Assembly: GCF_015352985.1 (NCBI RefSeq)
Contig: NZ_JACYXF010000003.1
Span: forward strand, 305,468 to 369,467
From: Noviherbaspirillum malthae
GTDB taxonomy: Bacteria; Pseudomonadota; Gammaproteobacteria; Burkholderiales; Burkholderiaceae_D
Length of the DNA: 64,000 nucleotides
Direction of reading: 5' to 3'
In this document: one piece after another, positions 25,378-34,162 of the stretch
How positions within the stretch are numbered: position 1 is the first letter of the stretch
Layout of the letters: each line of letters begins with the position of its first letter
Translations under genes and position numbers: made by a program
Notes under the pieces: model-generated
What the model saw: only the letters and a program-made list of their open reading frames with translations
Told to the model about the DNA's origin: nothing
Databases searched by the model: none

Positions 25378-26100
25378 TCACCCGGGCTGGCCGAGCAGGC
25401 GCAGGAATTGACGCCGGACGATGCCGTAGCACTCGCAGCAGGCATTTTCCAGTCCGGGCCGGTCGAGCACGGTGATGAAGCCGCGCTTGTATTCGATCAA
25501 TCCCTGCTCCTGCATCTTGCCTGCGACCAGGGTGACGCTGGGGCGGTGGACGCCCAGCATGGAGGCGAGATACTCATGCGTAAGCTGAAAGGACGCATGG
25601 TGCATGCGGTCATGGCTCATCAGTATCCAGCGCGCAAATCGCTGTTCGACCGAATGCAGCGCATTGCACGCCACCGATTGCGAGACTTGCGCCAGATAGG
25701 CCTGCAGGTATTGGAGACACAGTTTGCGCAGGGGCGTGTCGCCTGCCGTCAGGGCAAAAAATCGATCCGAAGTCATGCGCAGCGCTTCCCCCGGGATCTG
25801 GCAGACCGTCGTCGTGATGCCGATCTCATTGCCCGTCAGAAGATCGATGGTGGAAAACCCTTCATAGCCCACCGTGCCGACCTCGATGGTGGCGCCGTTC
25901 TCCATGATGGCAAGGATGGAGTGCTCGCCGCTGAGCGGAAAATAGGCGTGCCGGATCGGGCCGTCGCGTTCGAACAGCTTGAAATGCAGCGGAGTGGCGA
26001 TGTATTCGAGATCCGGGAGGAGCCGCTGGTATTCGTCATCGGGCAACATGCCCAGCAGCAGATTCCGGCACTCCTGCCTCGACTGCGGGACGGATGTCAT
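25378..26100 (-). CDS. Crp/Fnr-family transcriptional regulator
   Basis: A 240-residue regulator. The cyclic-nucleotide-binding-like beta barrel (about 20-140) includes FPLSGEHSILAIMENGATIEVGTVGYEGF, but it lacks an obvious phosphate-binding R-S or Fnr-type N-terminal cysteines, so its signal is unknown. The C-terminal winged helix (about 165-225) contains LTHEYLASMLGVHRPSVTLVAGKMQEQGLIEYKRG. A Cys pair (ENACCECYG) near the C-terminus could sense metal or redox state; this is speculative. Transcription is leftward into the P-loop kinase gene. Confidence 0.88.
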   Translation of the reverse strand: MTSVPQSRQECRNLLLGMLPDDEYQRLLPDLEYIATPLHFKLFERDGPIRHAYFPLSGEHSILAIMENGATIEVGTVGYEGFSTIDLLTGNEIGITTTVCQIPGEALRMTSDRFFALTAGDTPLRKLCLQYLQAYLAQVSQSVACNALHSVEQRFARWILMSHDRMHHASFQLTHEYLASMLGVHRPSVTLVAGKMQEQGLIEYKRGFITVLDRPGLENACCECYGIVRRQFLRLLGQPG

Positions 26101-26281
26101 GAAAGTCTCCAGGCTAAAGTAAGGGAACTTGACAGGCTTGCAACCGGTACGACAAGTGAATCGCGGCTAAGTTTGCCGGAGCGGCCGGAATGTGACATTT
26201 GCCGGCGGGCATGCATTGTCATGCCGTGTCGCCTGGAGGAAAACATGACGCGGCATGTCGCGGTGAAATGGCGGACAAAAT

Positions 26282-26309
26282 AAAAAAGGGCGAACCTTGC
26301 GGCCCGCCC
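26282..26309 (-). terminator. Terminator of the ammonia-lyase operon
   Basis: On the minus strand GGGCGGGCC and GGTTCGCCC form a nine-pair stem (two G-T pairs) around a GCAA tetraloop, followed by TTTTTT. It lies about 30 bases beyond the stop of the ammonia-lyase gene. Confidence 0.88.
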
Positions 26310-26338
26310 GTCAAACGCAGGTACTCTCTGTTTTCAGA

Positions 26339-27964
26339 TCACACGAACTTGCCGATCTTCTTCTCCACCGCGGCGCGCACCGAGCCGGTGGTGATGAAGG
26401 AGTGCGCGGCCTGGATGTCGTTGTGGAACCAGCGGTCGCCGTCCAGGCAGGCTGGAAGCTGGCGGCGGATCTCGTCGTAGGCCGCCTGCGTGCCCTGGCC
26501 GAGCACGAAGCCGGGCAGCAGCGATTCGGTCATGGTCAGGCCTTGCGCGGCGAACAGCATCTCGACGCCGACGATGTACTGCGTATTGGCGATCACGGTT
26601 GCCGCCTTGCGCGCGCACCAGGTCGAATTGGAGATGTGGTCTTCGCTGTTGCCCTTGGCAGGGATGCTGTCGACGCTGCCCGGCATGCACAGCGTGCGGT
26701 TTTCCATCACCAGCGCGCTCATCGAGCACTGCACCACCGGATAGCCGGTATTGACGCCGCGGATGCCGGTCATCAGGTTGCGCGGCAGGCCCCAGGACAG
26801 GGTGGGGTCGATCAGGCGGTTGATGCGGCGCTCGACGATGCTGCCGAGATCGGTGACGGCCATCGCCAGCAGGTCCATCGCCTGCGCCAGGTACTGGCCG
26901 TGGAAGTTGCCGCCGGAAATGATCTCGAAGCCGCCGCCGTCCTTGGAGAAGATCAGCGGATTGTCGGTGGCCGAGTTGATCTCGCGGGAGACGATGGTGT
27001 CGATATAGTCGAGCGCGTCGAACACCGGGCCGTAGACCTGCGGCGCGCAGCGCAGCGAGTACACATCCTGGATGCGCGGCGTGTAGGGAATGTCGGTGCG
27101 GCGCAGTTCTTCCGGGAACTGCACGGCGCGCGCTTCATGCGTGGTGCGGGTGGAACCCTTGAGCAGGTTGCGCATGATGGCCGCGGTCTTGATTTGGCCC
27201 ACATGCGGACGCGCCTTGTGGATGCGGTCGTCGAAGGCCGACATTTCGGCGCGCATCGCTTCCAGCGTCAGGCCGAGCGACAGGCAGGCATCCGACAGCA
27301 GGTTGCGCGAATCGTGCGCAGCCAGCACGGCGACGGCGAGCGACACCGTGCAGCCGTTGATCAGCGCCGATGCATCCTTGGCCTTGAGGTCGAACTTGAC
27401 CGGGCCGACGCCCGATTCCTGGATCGCCTGCGGCGCGCTCATGCGCTTGCCCTTGTACATCACCTCGGCTTCCTCGAAACCGGCGATGGCGGCGCCGAGA
27501 TAGGCCAGCGGCGCGAGGTCGCCGGAAGCGCCGACCGAACCCTTCTGCGGCATGATCGGATGGATGCCGGCATTGATGAAAGCCAGCAGGCGGTCCACCA
27601 CTTCCGCGCGCGGCGCGGAATAGTTGCTGGCGAAGGCATTGGCGCGCAGCAGCATGGTGGCGCGGCTGACTTCCTCGGAGAAGGGCTCGCCCATGCCGGC
27701 GGCATGCGCCTTGATCAGCTGGGTCTGGAACAGCTCGATGTGCTCGACCTTGATGCGGGTATCCTTGAGCAGGCCCACGCCGGTGTTGAAGCTGTACATC
27801 ATCGGCGCTTCATCGTGCATCCAGGTGGATTCGATGTAGTCGCGGCTTTCCTTGAGCGCGGCGCGCGAGGATTCGGCGAGGTCGACCTTGACCTTGGGAT
27901 CGCGTGCGATGGCGACCACCTGTTCCGCTGTGAGATTGAAGCCGTCGATAAGTATTGTTGTCAT
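26339..27964 (-). CDS. Aromatic amino acid ammonia-lyase (histidine ammonia-lyase family)
   Basis: A 541-residue MIO-dependent lyase. The Ala-Ser-Gly triad that cyclises to the MIO cofactor is in KGSVGASGDLAPLAYLG. The N-terminal active-site loop is YSFNTGVGLLKD. The substrate-selecting His is in LIKAHAAGMG, as in histidine lyases, and NSEDHIS corresponds to the Q/N-E-D-H motif of HutH. Length is within the HAL range (about 510-540). No hutU, hutI or hutG is near, so histidine degradation is not proven. It follows an allantoate/N-carbamoyl amidohydrolase gene by 60 bases and shares its operon. A GTG nine bases upstream is an alternative start. Confidence 0.88.
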   Translation of the reverse strand: MTTILIDGFNLTAEQVVAIARDPKVKVDLAESSRAALKESRDYIESTWMHDEAPMMYSFNTGVGLLKDTRIKVEHIELFQTQLIKAHAAGMGEPFSEEVSRATMLLRANAFASNYSAPRAEVVDRLLAFINAGIHPIMPQKGSVGASGDLAPLAYLGAAIAGFEEAEVMYKGKRMSAPQAIQESGVGPVKFDLKAKDASALINGCTVSLAVAVLAAHDSRNLLSDACLSLGLTLEAMRAEMSAFDDRIHKARPHVGQIKTAAIMRNLLKGSTRTTHEARAVQFPEELRRTDIPYTPRIQDVYSLRCAPQVYGPVFDALDYIDTIVSREINSATDNPLIFSKDGGGFEIISGGNFHGQYLAQAMDLLAMAVTDLGSIVERRINRLIDPTLSWGLPRNLMTGIRGVNTGYPVVQCSMSALVMENRTLCMPGSVDSIPAKGNSEDHISNSTWCARKAATVIANTQYIVGVEMLFAAQGLTMTESLLPGFVLGQGTQAAYDEIRRQLPACLDGDRWFHNDIQAAHSFITTGSVRAAVEKKIGKFV

Positions 27965-28024
27965 GATGGTCACCGTATGTAACGTTGGGTTTGTGTAAGT
28001 GAGGCGCGCTGTGCCGGAATCGGA

Positions 28025-29269
28025 TTAATGCGTGCGGCCCTTGAAGTTTTCGACGAAGCCGGAGAACACCTTCGCTGCAATCTCCGCATCCTCGGCCGTC
28101 ATGATTTCGTCCGGATGATGGCTGATGCCGCCGTTGCCGCAGCGTACGAACAGCATCGCCACATCGGTCAGCGACGCGATTGCCATCGCATCGTGGCCGG
28201 CGCCGGAAGGCAGGTGGCGCACCGGCAGGCCTTCCCGCTCGATGGCAGCGCCGAGCTGTTCCTGCAGCCAGCCGGCACAGGGCACGCTCTTCGCTTCATG
28301 CGTGCGGTTGATGTCGAGGCTGACATTGCGTCGTGCGCCGATGGCCTGCATCTGATTGACCACGTCGCTCACCGCCGCTTCCCGCACCTCGTCGGTCTCG
28401 GCGCGGATGTCGATGGTGAAGACCGCCTTGCCCGGTACCACGTTGGCCGCGCCGTTGGGCACTTCCAGCTGGCCGACGGTGCCGACCAGGCCGGGAATGC
28501 CGGAGCAGCGCTTCTCGATGTAGAGGCCGATCTCGGCGGCCGTCATCGCCGCATCGCGCCGCAGGCTCATCGGCACGGTGCCGGCATGGCCGGCCAGGCC
28601 GGTCGCTTGCACCAGGAAACGGCTGGCGCCGGAAATCGCGCTCACCACGCCGACTGACAGGTTCTCGTCGAGCAGCACCGGGCCCTGTTCGATATGCACT
28701 TCCATGAAGCCGAGCACGCTTTCGGGCCGGTAGGCTGCGCCGGCAAGCTCGTCGGGATTGAAGCCGGCCGCGTGCATCACCTGGCGCATGGTCTGGTCGT
28801 TGGCGTCGCGCTTGTCGAGCACGCCGACATCGAAGCTGCCGGCAATCGCGCGGCTGCCCAGGAGGGTCGCCTTGAAGCGCACGCCTTCTTCCTCGGCGAA
28901 GCCGATCACCTCGATGGCGAAGGGAAAGCGCCTGCCGGCCTTGTTCCATTCCGCGATGCAGGCGATCGGCAGGAGTATGCCAAGATTGCCGTCGTACTTG
29001 CCGGCGTCGCGCACCGTGTCGAAATGCGAACCGGTCAGCAATGCCGGCGCGCCGGGCGTGGCGCCCTCGTAGCGGCCGATCACGTTGCCGGCGGCGTCGC
29101 GCCGCACGCTCATTCCGGCCTCGCGCATCCATTGCGACAGCTGCTCGGCGGCTCCTCTGTGGGCCGCGGTCAGGTAGGTGCGGGTGAGCATGCCGTCCGC
29201 TTCGCTGTGTCCGGCCAGTTCGTCCGCCCAGCGCATGATGGTTGCTCCGATACTGCCTGCATGATTCAT
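28025..29269 (-). CDS. M20-family Zn-dependent amidohydrolase (allantoate / N-carbamoyl-L-amino-acid hydrolase)
   Basis: A 414-residue cytosolic di-metal hydrolase. Metal-site and family motifs are GSHFDTVRDAGKYDGNLG, the Glu pair in IGFAEEEGVRFKATLLGSRAIAG, MEVHIEQGPVLLDE and the C-terminal GAGHDAM and GGISHHPDE. The dimerisation domain carries TGLAGHAGTVPMSLRRDA. These are shared by AllC (allantoate to ureidoglycine) and HyuC/AmaB, and the sequence alone does not separate them. The purine island 20 kb away makes allantoate plausible; the downstream ammonia-lyase makes an N-carbamoyl or N-formimino amino acid equally plausible. AAGGAG seven bases upstream fixes the start. Confidence 0.88.
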   Translation of the reverse strand: MNHAGSIGATIMRWADELAGHSEADGMLTRTYLTAAHRGAAEQLSQWMREAGMSVRRDAAGNVIGRYEGATPGAPALLTGSHFDTVRDAGKYDGNLGILLPIACIAEWNKAGRRFPFAIEVIGFAEEEGVRFKATLLGSRAIAGSFDVGVLDKRDANDQTMRQVMHAAGFNPDELAGAAYRPESVLGFMEVHIEQGPVLLDENLSVGVVSAISGASRFLVQATGLAGHAGTVPMSLRRDAAMTAAEIGLYIEKRCSGIPGLVGTVGQLEVPNGAANVVPGKAVFTIDIRAETDEVREAAVSDVVNQMQAIGARRNVSLDINRTHEAKSVPCAGWLQEQLGAAIEREGLPVRHLPSGAGHDAMAIASLTDVAMLFVRCGNGGISHHPDEIMTAEDAEIAAKVFSGFVENFKGRTH

Positions 29270-29314
29270 GGTTTCTCCTTGGTCGGCATGCACGGTCTCC
29301 AGGTGTTGAAAAGT

Positions 29315-29343
29315 ATAATATCGTATTCAAACATTGTATACAA
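29315..29343 (-). promoter_or_regulatory. Promoter with overlapping TTGTATACAA operator, amidohydrolase/ammonia-lyase operon
   Basis: On the minus strand -35 TTGTAT (29338-29343), a 17-base spacer and -10 TATTAT (29315-29320) precede the amidohydrolase start by about 45 bases. The -35 lies inside the perfect palindrome TTGTATACAA (29334-29343), a plausible binding site for the divergently encoded GntR regulator that would block polymerase. The same palindrome is at 15546-15555. Confidence 0.6.
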
Positions 29344-29567
29344 AAACTTTGAGCAAAACCGGTGTGCGAGCCTTGCCGCCTGCTATATTATCTATAGCGC
29401 GCCAGATATTGCCGGCTCCGGGCGGAATGTTCTAATACGCTGCCTTGCGGCGGCGTACAGCGTACGGCAGCGTGCGACGCAAGACGCCCACTTAGGCGGT
29501 TTTGCGATGCCCGGTGTTGCTTTCATGATAAGCTCGCGTCGCCCGATTGATTCGTTTTCGTCCATTT

Positions 29568-30278
29568 ATGGTTAAGCCACGCACAGAAACAGAAGAAGAA
29601 CCGTCTGCAGCGAAAAGCGCCAACGAGATCGCTGCAGACATTGCCGCCGCGATCGCTGCGCGCCAGCTGCCGCCTGGCACCAAGCTGCGCGAAGAAGCCC
29701 TTTCCCGCCTGTATTCCGTCAGCCGCACCAAGATCCGCGCCGCCCTGCTGACCTTGTCCAAGGACAAGCTGATCGACATCATTCCCGACCGCGGCGCCTT
29801 CGTCAGCCAGCCGACAGAAACGGAAGCCCGCGAAATCTTCGCGACACGGCGCGTTCTCGAAGCGGCAATGGCCAAGGAATTCATCGCCAAGGCCAAGCCG
29901 GCCGACTACCGGATGCTGGAAAAGCATCTCAAGGCCGAGCGCGCCGCCGTCAGCGGCAACGATTCGAAGGCCCGGTCGCAGCTCCTGGGCGACTTCCATG
30001 TGCTGCTGGCCGAAGTGGCCGGCAACCAGGTGCTGACCGAAATCCTCAAGGAACTGGTGGCGCGCAGCTCGCTCATCACCATGCTCTACCAGTCCGAGAT
30101 GGATGCGGTCTGCTCGTCCGACGAGCATCTGGAATTTCTGGAGGCGGCCAAGGCCGGCAAGGTGGAGCGCGCGGTGAAGCTCATTCTCGACCACCTCAAC
30201 CATGTCGAGTCCGCGCTGCAGTTCGACAAGAGCCTGGAAGACAGCAGGAAGGACCTGGTCTCGGTGCTGCTGGCCTGA
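29568..30278 (+). CDS. GntR-family regulator (FCD subfamily) of the ammonia-lyase operon
   Basis: A 236-residue regulator. The winged helix (about 20-85) reads IAADIAAAIAARQLPPGTKLREEALSRLYSVSRTKIRAALLTLSKDKLIDIIPDRGAFVSQPT. The FCD domain follows with FHVLLAEVAGNQVLTEILKELVARSSL and a late SSDEHLEFLEAAKAG. It is a distant relative of the regulator at 4471. The start ATG at 29568 lacks a clear ribosome site; a TTG at 29547 is in frame. It is divergent from the amidohydrolase/ammonia-lyase operon and separated by about 300 bases containing the operator candidate. Confidence 0.87.
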   Translation: MVKPRTETEEEPSAAKSANEIAADIAAAIAARQLPPGTKLREEALSRLYSVSRTKIRAALLTLSKDKLIDIIPDRGAFVSQPTETEAREIFATRRVLEAAMAKEFIAKAKPADYRMLEKHLKAERAAVSGNDSKARSQLLGDFHVLLAEVAGNQVLTEILKELVARSSLITMLYQSEMDAVCSSDEHLEFLEAAKAGKVERAVKLILDHLNHVESALQFDKSLEDSRKDLVSVLLA

Positions 30279-30444
30279 GCGCCTTGCACCACGCATGCAT
30301 TGGCTGATCGCTTTGGGAAAGGTCGCCCTTCGCAAAGCCGAAGCCGATCGCGACGATGTCTTCTTTTCCCTTGCCGGCTGCCGAATCCGTCATAAATTGA
30401 AGTAGGGTTGTTGACTATGATTCGATTGAAAACGGATACCGAAA

Positions 30445-31029
30445 GTGTCGATTTCCGACTCGCAACAAAGGCAGTTGAGAGAGTGGCTTGCCGCTGTCGC
30501 GCGGCATGATGCTGATGCCTTCCGCTCCCTATATGGCGCCACCTCTTCGAAACTGTTCGGCTTCGCCCTGCGCATCCTGACGAGACGTGAATGGGCGGAG
30601 GAAGCATTGCAGGAAAGCTTCATCAGCATCTGGAACAGTGCCGTGACCTACCAGTTCAACTTCGCCGCGCCAATGACTTGGATGGCCGCAATCGTACGCA
30701 ATAAGGCGTTCGACATACTGCGGCGCGTTGATGACTCGATGCAGCTCGGCGCCGACAGCTTGGATCCGGAAATATTGTCAGCGGTCGAGAGTCCCGATCC
30801 GACACCGATCGAAGCGCTGCAGATGAGCAGCAGCGCAAAAGCGCTGGCCCGTTGCCTTGCTCGTCTGGAAGCGACGCACAGGCAGGCGGTTGCACTTGCG
30901 TTCTATCATGAGCTTTCCTATTCCGACGTCGCTCGGCAAATGAACATCCCCATCGGCACGATCAAGACGTGGATCCGGCGAGGGCTCGAACAGCTTCGCC
31001 TCTGCATGAACGGACTGGAGCACGCGTGA
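30445..31029 (+). CDS. ECF-type RNA polymerase sigma factor (SigK-like)
   Basis: A 194-residue sigma factor. Region 2 spans about 20-90 (AFRSLYGATSSKLFGFALRIL then AEEALQESFISIWNSA and PMTWMAAIVRNKAFDILRR) and region 4 about 130-190 (CLARLEATHRQAVALAFYHELSYSDVARQMNIPIGTIKTWIRRGLEQLR). The start is GTG, as no ATG exists until region 2. The gene overlaps the following anti-sigma gene (GTGA, 31026-31029). Such pairs respond to envelope or oxidative stress. It is not a HrpL candidate, because it travels with an RskA-type anti-sigma factor. Confidence 0.9.
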   Translation: MSISDSQQRQLREWLAAVARHDADAFRSLYGATSSKLFGFALRILTRREWAEEALQESFISIWNSAVTYQFNFAAPMTWMAAIVRNKAFDILRRVDDSMQLGADSLDPEILSAVESPDPTPIEALQMSSSAKALARCLARLEATHRQAVALAFYHELSYSDVARQMNIPIGTIKTWIRRGLEQLRLCMNGLEHA

Positions 31030-31772
31030 ACCGTCAATGCCTGCGCGACAATGCGACCCTGCGCGAAAAGCTGGCCGCGGAATATGTGCTGGGAACCCTG
31101 CGCGGCGGGGCGCGGCATCGCCTCGAGGAATGGATGAGCGATGAACCGTTGTTGCGGCAGACGGCCGCCGAGTGGCGCGAGCGCCTCTATCCTCTGGCTG
31201 AATTCGGTGCGGCGGTTCAGCCTTCTCCGCAGGTATGGGATCGGATTGAAAAGACGCTCGATCTGCGAGGCAGGCGCAATACGCCTCGCCGAATGTTCCG
31301 GCACAAACTCATCGAGAGTCTGCATTTCTGGCGAGGTGTGGGCGTCGCTTCAACGGCATTGGTCGGCCTTCTTGCCGCCGTTCTGCTGGCAAGGCAGGCA
31401 GAGCCGCCGGTACCTGCCGCCTCGCATGTTGCCGTCCTGCTGGATGCGAAGAATAGTCCGGCGCTGCTCGTCAGCGTCAATACTGGCATCAACACCAACA
31501 CCGACCGGCGCCTGCTGACGGTCAAGGTGCTCGCGCGTCTCGGCATCGCCGCGGACAAGAGCCTGGAATTGTGGGCCGTGCCGCAACAGGGCGCGCCGCG
31601 TTCGCTCGGATTGCTGGCGACTGACGGCACGATCACGCTGCCGCTGCCGGACGACGTTACGCCCCTGCAGGCAGCTTCGCTGGCAGTCAGCCTGGAACCC
31701 AAGGGCGGTTCGCCGAACCGCAATGCGCCCAGCGGTCCTATCCTGTTCAAGGGCGCTTGGGCAGGAACATGA
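31026..31772 (+). CDS. RskA-type anti-sigma factor
   Basis: A 248-residue single-pass membrane protein. The N-terminal cytoplasmic part (LREKLAAEYVLGTLRGGARHRLEEWM) is the anti-sigma domain typical of RskA. One transmembrane helix, GVASTALVGLLAAVLLARQ, lies near residues 102-120. The periplasmic C-terminal RskA domain contains LLTVKVLARLGIAADKSLELWAVPQQGAPRSLGLLATDGTITLPLP. It starts with GTG overlapping the sigma-factor stop, with GGAG six bases upstream. It would hold the adjacent sigma factor at the membrane until proteolysis. Confidence 0.88.
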   Translation: MNRQCLRDNATLREKLAAEYVLGTLRGGARHRLEEWMSDEPLLRQTAAEWRERLYPLAEFGAAVQPSPQVWDRIEKTLDLRGRRNTPRRMFRHKLIESLHFWRGVGVASTALVGLLAAVLLARQAEPPVPAASHVAVLLDAKNSPALLVSVNTGINTNTDRRLLTVKVLARLGIAADKSLELWAVPQQGAPRSLGLLATDGTITLPLPDDVTPLQAASLAVSLEPKGGSPNRNAPSGPILFKGAWAGT

Positions 31773-31921
31773 CTGCATGCCGGAGGCAACAGACCTCTGA
31801 AGAAATCTGCGAAATTTTCGCAGGAGTGAATCCGAAATCGGCTTTGCACCGTATAAGTCAATGCATGGCCGGCCCGTTCCGGCGATGCGTTTCAGTCACT
31901 TCATTCTTCAGGAGCAAAGTC

Positions 31922-32449
31922 ATGAACACCTCATCGCCCGACACACTCGTCTCGCCGGACATCGCCGCGGAATCCGCAGGCTGGCTTTCGGCGGAAACCT
32001 TGAACGCGCAAGACGCCGACGATCCGGAGCTGAACGTCAGCTGCCGCAGCAAGACGATGCTGGCCGCAGTGCCCGACATCATCAGCGAGGTCGCCAAATT
32101 GCTGGTGATCGACGGACAAACCCTCGAAGTCAACTTCGGCCTCAATCCCAATCACCGCTTCGTGCCCGGGGATGCGCCGCGTACCTGCAGTGCCAGCATT
32201 GACGACATCACCTGGCTGCAGTCACGAAGCCAGAATCTTTTTCAGGTCGACTTTCCGTTCAAGGCCTTGCTCGCGGCACAGAACCAGCTGCGGGCCACCC
32301 TGAAGTTCAATCGTTTCGGCGAAAACATCGTCTTCGCATTCCGGCTGAAATACAGGGAAGGTCCGGAAACGCCGCGGCAGGCGAAGAAGGTCGTTCTTCT
32401 TGCCACGATCATGCCCAAGTCCCGCGATGTCTTGCTCACGAAAGGATAG
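31922..32449 (+). CDS. Hypothetical protein (175 aa)
   Basis: I do not recognise this protein. It is soluble, with an acidic Ser-rich first 40 residues (TSSPDTLVSPDIAAESAGW). A mixed beta region follows, with SASIDDITWLQSRSQNLFQVDFPFKALLAAQNQLRATLKFNRFGENIVFAFRLKYREG, and the protein ends in LLTKG. No signal peptide is seen. GGAG eight bases before the ATG supports the start. It lies 150 bases after the anti-sigma gene on the same strand and could be part of its regulon or operon. It converges on a secreted hydrolase gene across a strong hairpin. Confidence 0.65.
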   Translation: MNTSSPDTLVSPDIAAESAGWLSAETLNAQDADDPELNVSCRSKTMLAAVPDIISEVAKLLVIDGQTLEVNFGLNPNHRFVPGDAPRTCSASIDDITWLQSRSQNLFQVDFPFKALLAAQNQLRATLKFNRFGENIVFAFRLKYREGPETPRQAKKVVLLATIMPKSRDVLLTKG

Positions 32450-32484
32450 TGCCGGGTCGCTGAATCCATACAGGCATTGTTCCA

Positions 32485-32514
32485 GGCTGGCCCGGATCGC
32501 GAGCCGGGCCAGCC
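32485..32514. terminator. Hairpin between convergent genes
   Basis: A perfect 11-base-pair stem, GGCTGGCCCGG (32485-32495) and CCGGGCCAGCC (32504-32514), with an eight-base loop, lies between two converging stop codons. No T run follows on either strand, so it may act as a bidirectional but Rho-assisted transcription end. Confidence 0.5.
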
Positions 32515-32605
32515 TCGGCAAGCTGCGGGCTGCCGGGGTATGCTGTCGTCGCGCATGCCTTGTCATCGCCTTCAAGCCCGCAGCGAGTGCTTATTCCATG
32601 CTCGT

Positions 32606-33652
32606 CTACCGGGACGGCAATACTTGTGGAGCCAGCTGCTTCAGGAAGAACGAGACAATTTTTCTGTTCACTTCAGGAACCTCCCGGGCGCGGTCGAACC
32701 CCGGCGGATCGTCGATGAGCGCGGCGAGCAGGCCGGATCGGCCGGGAGGCAAGGGCGACAGCAGCGATCCATGGCCGCCTTCGGCCAGATCGGCGATGCG
32801 TTCGCATGTCGAACACGCTTGCAATATGACTTCGCTGTGAAACCGCGGGACGAGCCACTCGTCCTTGCGTGCCGTCACCATTCCCAGTGAAACGCGGGGA
32901 GCAGCCAGCGAGGCCGGATCGAAGTCCGCCGCAAACGGAACTCCTGCAACGACGGCAGAGATGCGCGGGTCGGTATGGTTATACCAGGCCGGATCGTTGA
33001 GCTTGACGCCGATGACCCATTGCGTAATGCGTATCTTCAATCCATCGAACATGCCGCCGTCGAGCCGTGTCGTCAGCCCGGCGCAGGCCTGGAAATCTTC
33101 AGCGATGGAAGTGTCGCAATGACGCTTCAACTGCGCCGGCGACCATCGTCCTCCGGCAAGCGTCAGCGCCGTATGGCCGCCTGCCGACATGCCGAACATG
33201 CCGACCTTGTCGAGCGATAGCAGGGAAGCGAATTGCGGGGCATGCGCGACGGCATCGATGGCCTGCGACACCTCCGCCGGACGCCGCTTCCAGCTTGCAG
33301 GGCCGGGGGCGCTGCCATCCTTGTAGTTGTCGGCCTGGTGTTCCGGAAACGCGACGACGAATCCGGCGTCGACCAGGCTGCGCGCCAGATCGGCATGCAC
33401 CCATGGCGACCCGGTCGAACCATGCGAAATCACGACAAGCCGTCCATTGCCCCGTACCGGAGTACCCTGCCACGCGACATCAAGCGCAAACCGGTCCCGT
33501 TCGATTCCCCCGGCGTCGCTGCTGCTGGGGTAGAACACCGTGACCGGGCCGGAGCCAGTTTCACTTTCTATCTCCGTCAAACCCACGGAGGCTTGGGCAA
33601 GCGTCGAAAGAAGGGCAATGGCGAAACTGATCAGCAGGGTGCATGTACGCAT
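32606..33652 (-). CDS. Secreted dienelactone-hydrolase-like alpha/beta hydrolase
   Basis: A 348-residue hydrolase with a Sec signal peptide (MRTCTLLISFAIALLSTLAQA). Features of the COG4188 group: LVVISHGSTGSPWVHADLARSLVDAGFVVAFPEHQADN, the nucleophile elbow GMFGMSAGGHTALTLAGG (Ser), and a C-terminal His in LAEGGHGSLLSP. The Cys residues in HCDTSIAEDFQAC and ACSTCER could form disulfides in the periplasm. The substrate is unknown, probably an ester or lipid. No strong ribosome binding site is visible before the ATG. Confidence 0.8.
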   Translation of the reverse strand: MRTCTLLISFAIALLSTLAQASVGLTEIESETGSGPVTVFYPSSSDAGGIERDRFALDVAWQGTPVRGNGRLVVISHGSTGSPWVHADLARSLVDAGFVVAFPEHQADNYKDGSAPGPASWKRRPAEVSQAIDAVAHAPQFASLLSLDKVGMFGMSAGGHTALTLAGGRWSPAQLKRHCDTSIAEDFQACAGLTTRLDGGMFDGLKIRITQWVIGVKLNDPAWYNHTDPRISAVVAGVPFAADFDPASLAAPRVSLGMVTARKDEWLVPRFHSEVILQACSTCERIADLAEGGHGSLLSPLPPGRSGLLAALIDDPPGFDRAREVPEVNRKIVSFFLKQLAPQVLPSR

Positions 33653-33744
33653 GGCATGTTCGGGATGATATGTTGGCGGGACGCGCCGGCTGGCTGCCGC
33701 TCATCCGGGCTTGATGGTATATCCGTTCTCGCGGGTGAGGCGCC

Positions 33745-34011
33745 TCATGAATATGGGAGTTGGTGCCCTTGTCTTGCCGGTTCGACGAATGTGGCATGGA
33801 AGTGCCGATCCGCCTGCACCATGGCGATGTGGCGGATGCGGGAAAGCATTTCGTTCATCATGACGAAACGGCGCTGTTCATTGCGGCAATTGATGACATG
33901 ATCCAGATGCTGCTCAGCAAATCGGCTGGCTTTTACTCGAGCAGCAAGCGAGGCTGCGGCACAGGACATCAAGCCGTCGCGCATTACTTTCCGAATACGG
34001 TACTCGCGCAT
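33745..34011 (-). CDS. Possible small hypothetical protein (88 aa)
   Basis: A basic, Met/Arg/His-rich frame (MREYRIRKVMRDGLMSCAAAS...) in the gap between the secreted hydrolase and the hybrid kinase. GAAGAG three bases before the ATG is a weak site. No family, signal peptide or membrane segment is recognised and the plus strand is open here too, so this is only a tentative gene. Without it the 510 bases 33653-34162 are intergenic. Confidence 0.3.
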   Translation of the reverse strand: MREYRIRKVMRDGLMSCAAASLAARVKASRFAEQHLDHVINCRNEQRRFVMMNEMLSRIRHIAMVQADRHFHATFVEPARQGHQLPYS

Positions 34012-34162
34012 GCTCTTCATTCTCAAATGCAACATTCAACCATGATTCCCGTTCATCACGATTTACCTCTGCAAAACGTTAAAATGGCAGCTTTGCTTTC
34101 GGCAACGAAGGCTCGCCAAGTTGATCGGCGTGCCTTGAGGCAACGTCGCCAGCCACGACTCC

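Noticed and set aside
30445..31029. ECF sigma factor considered as HrpL
   Set aside because: It overlaps an RskA-type anti-sigma gene and is separated from hrp/hrc genes, which fits SigK-like stress sigma factors rather than HrpL.
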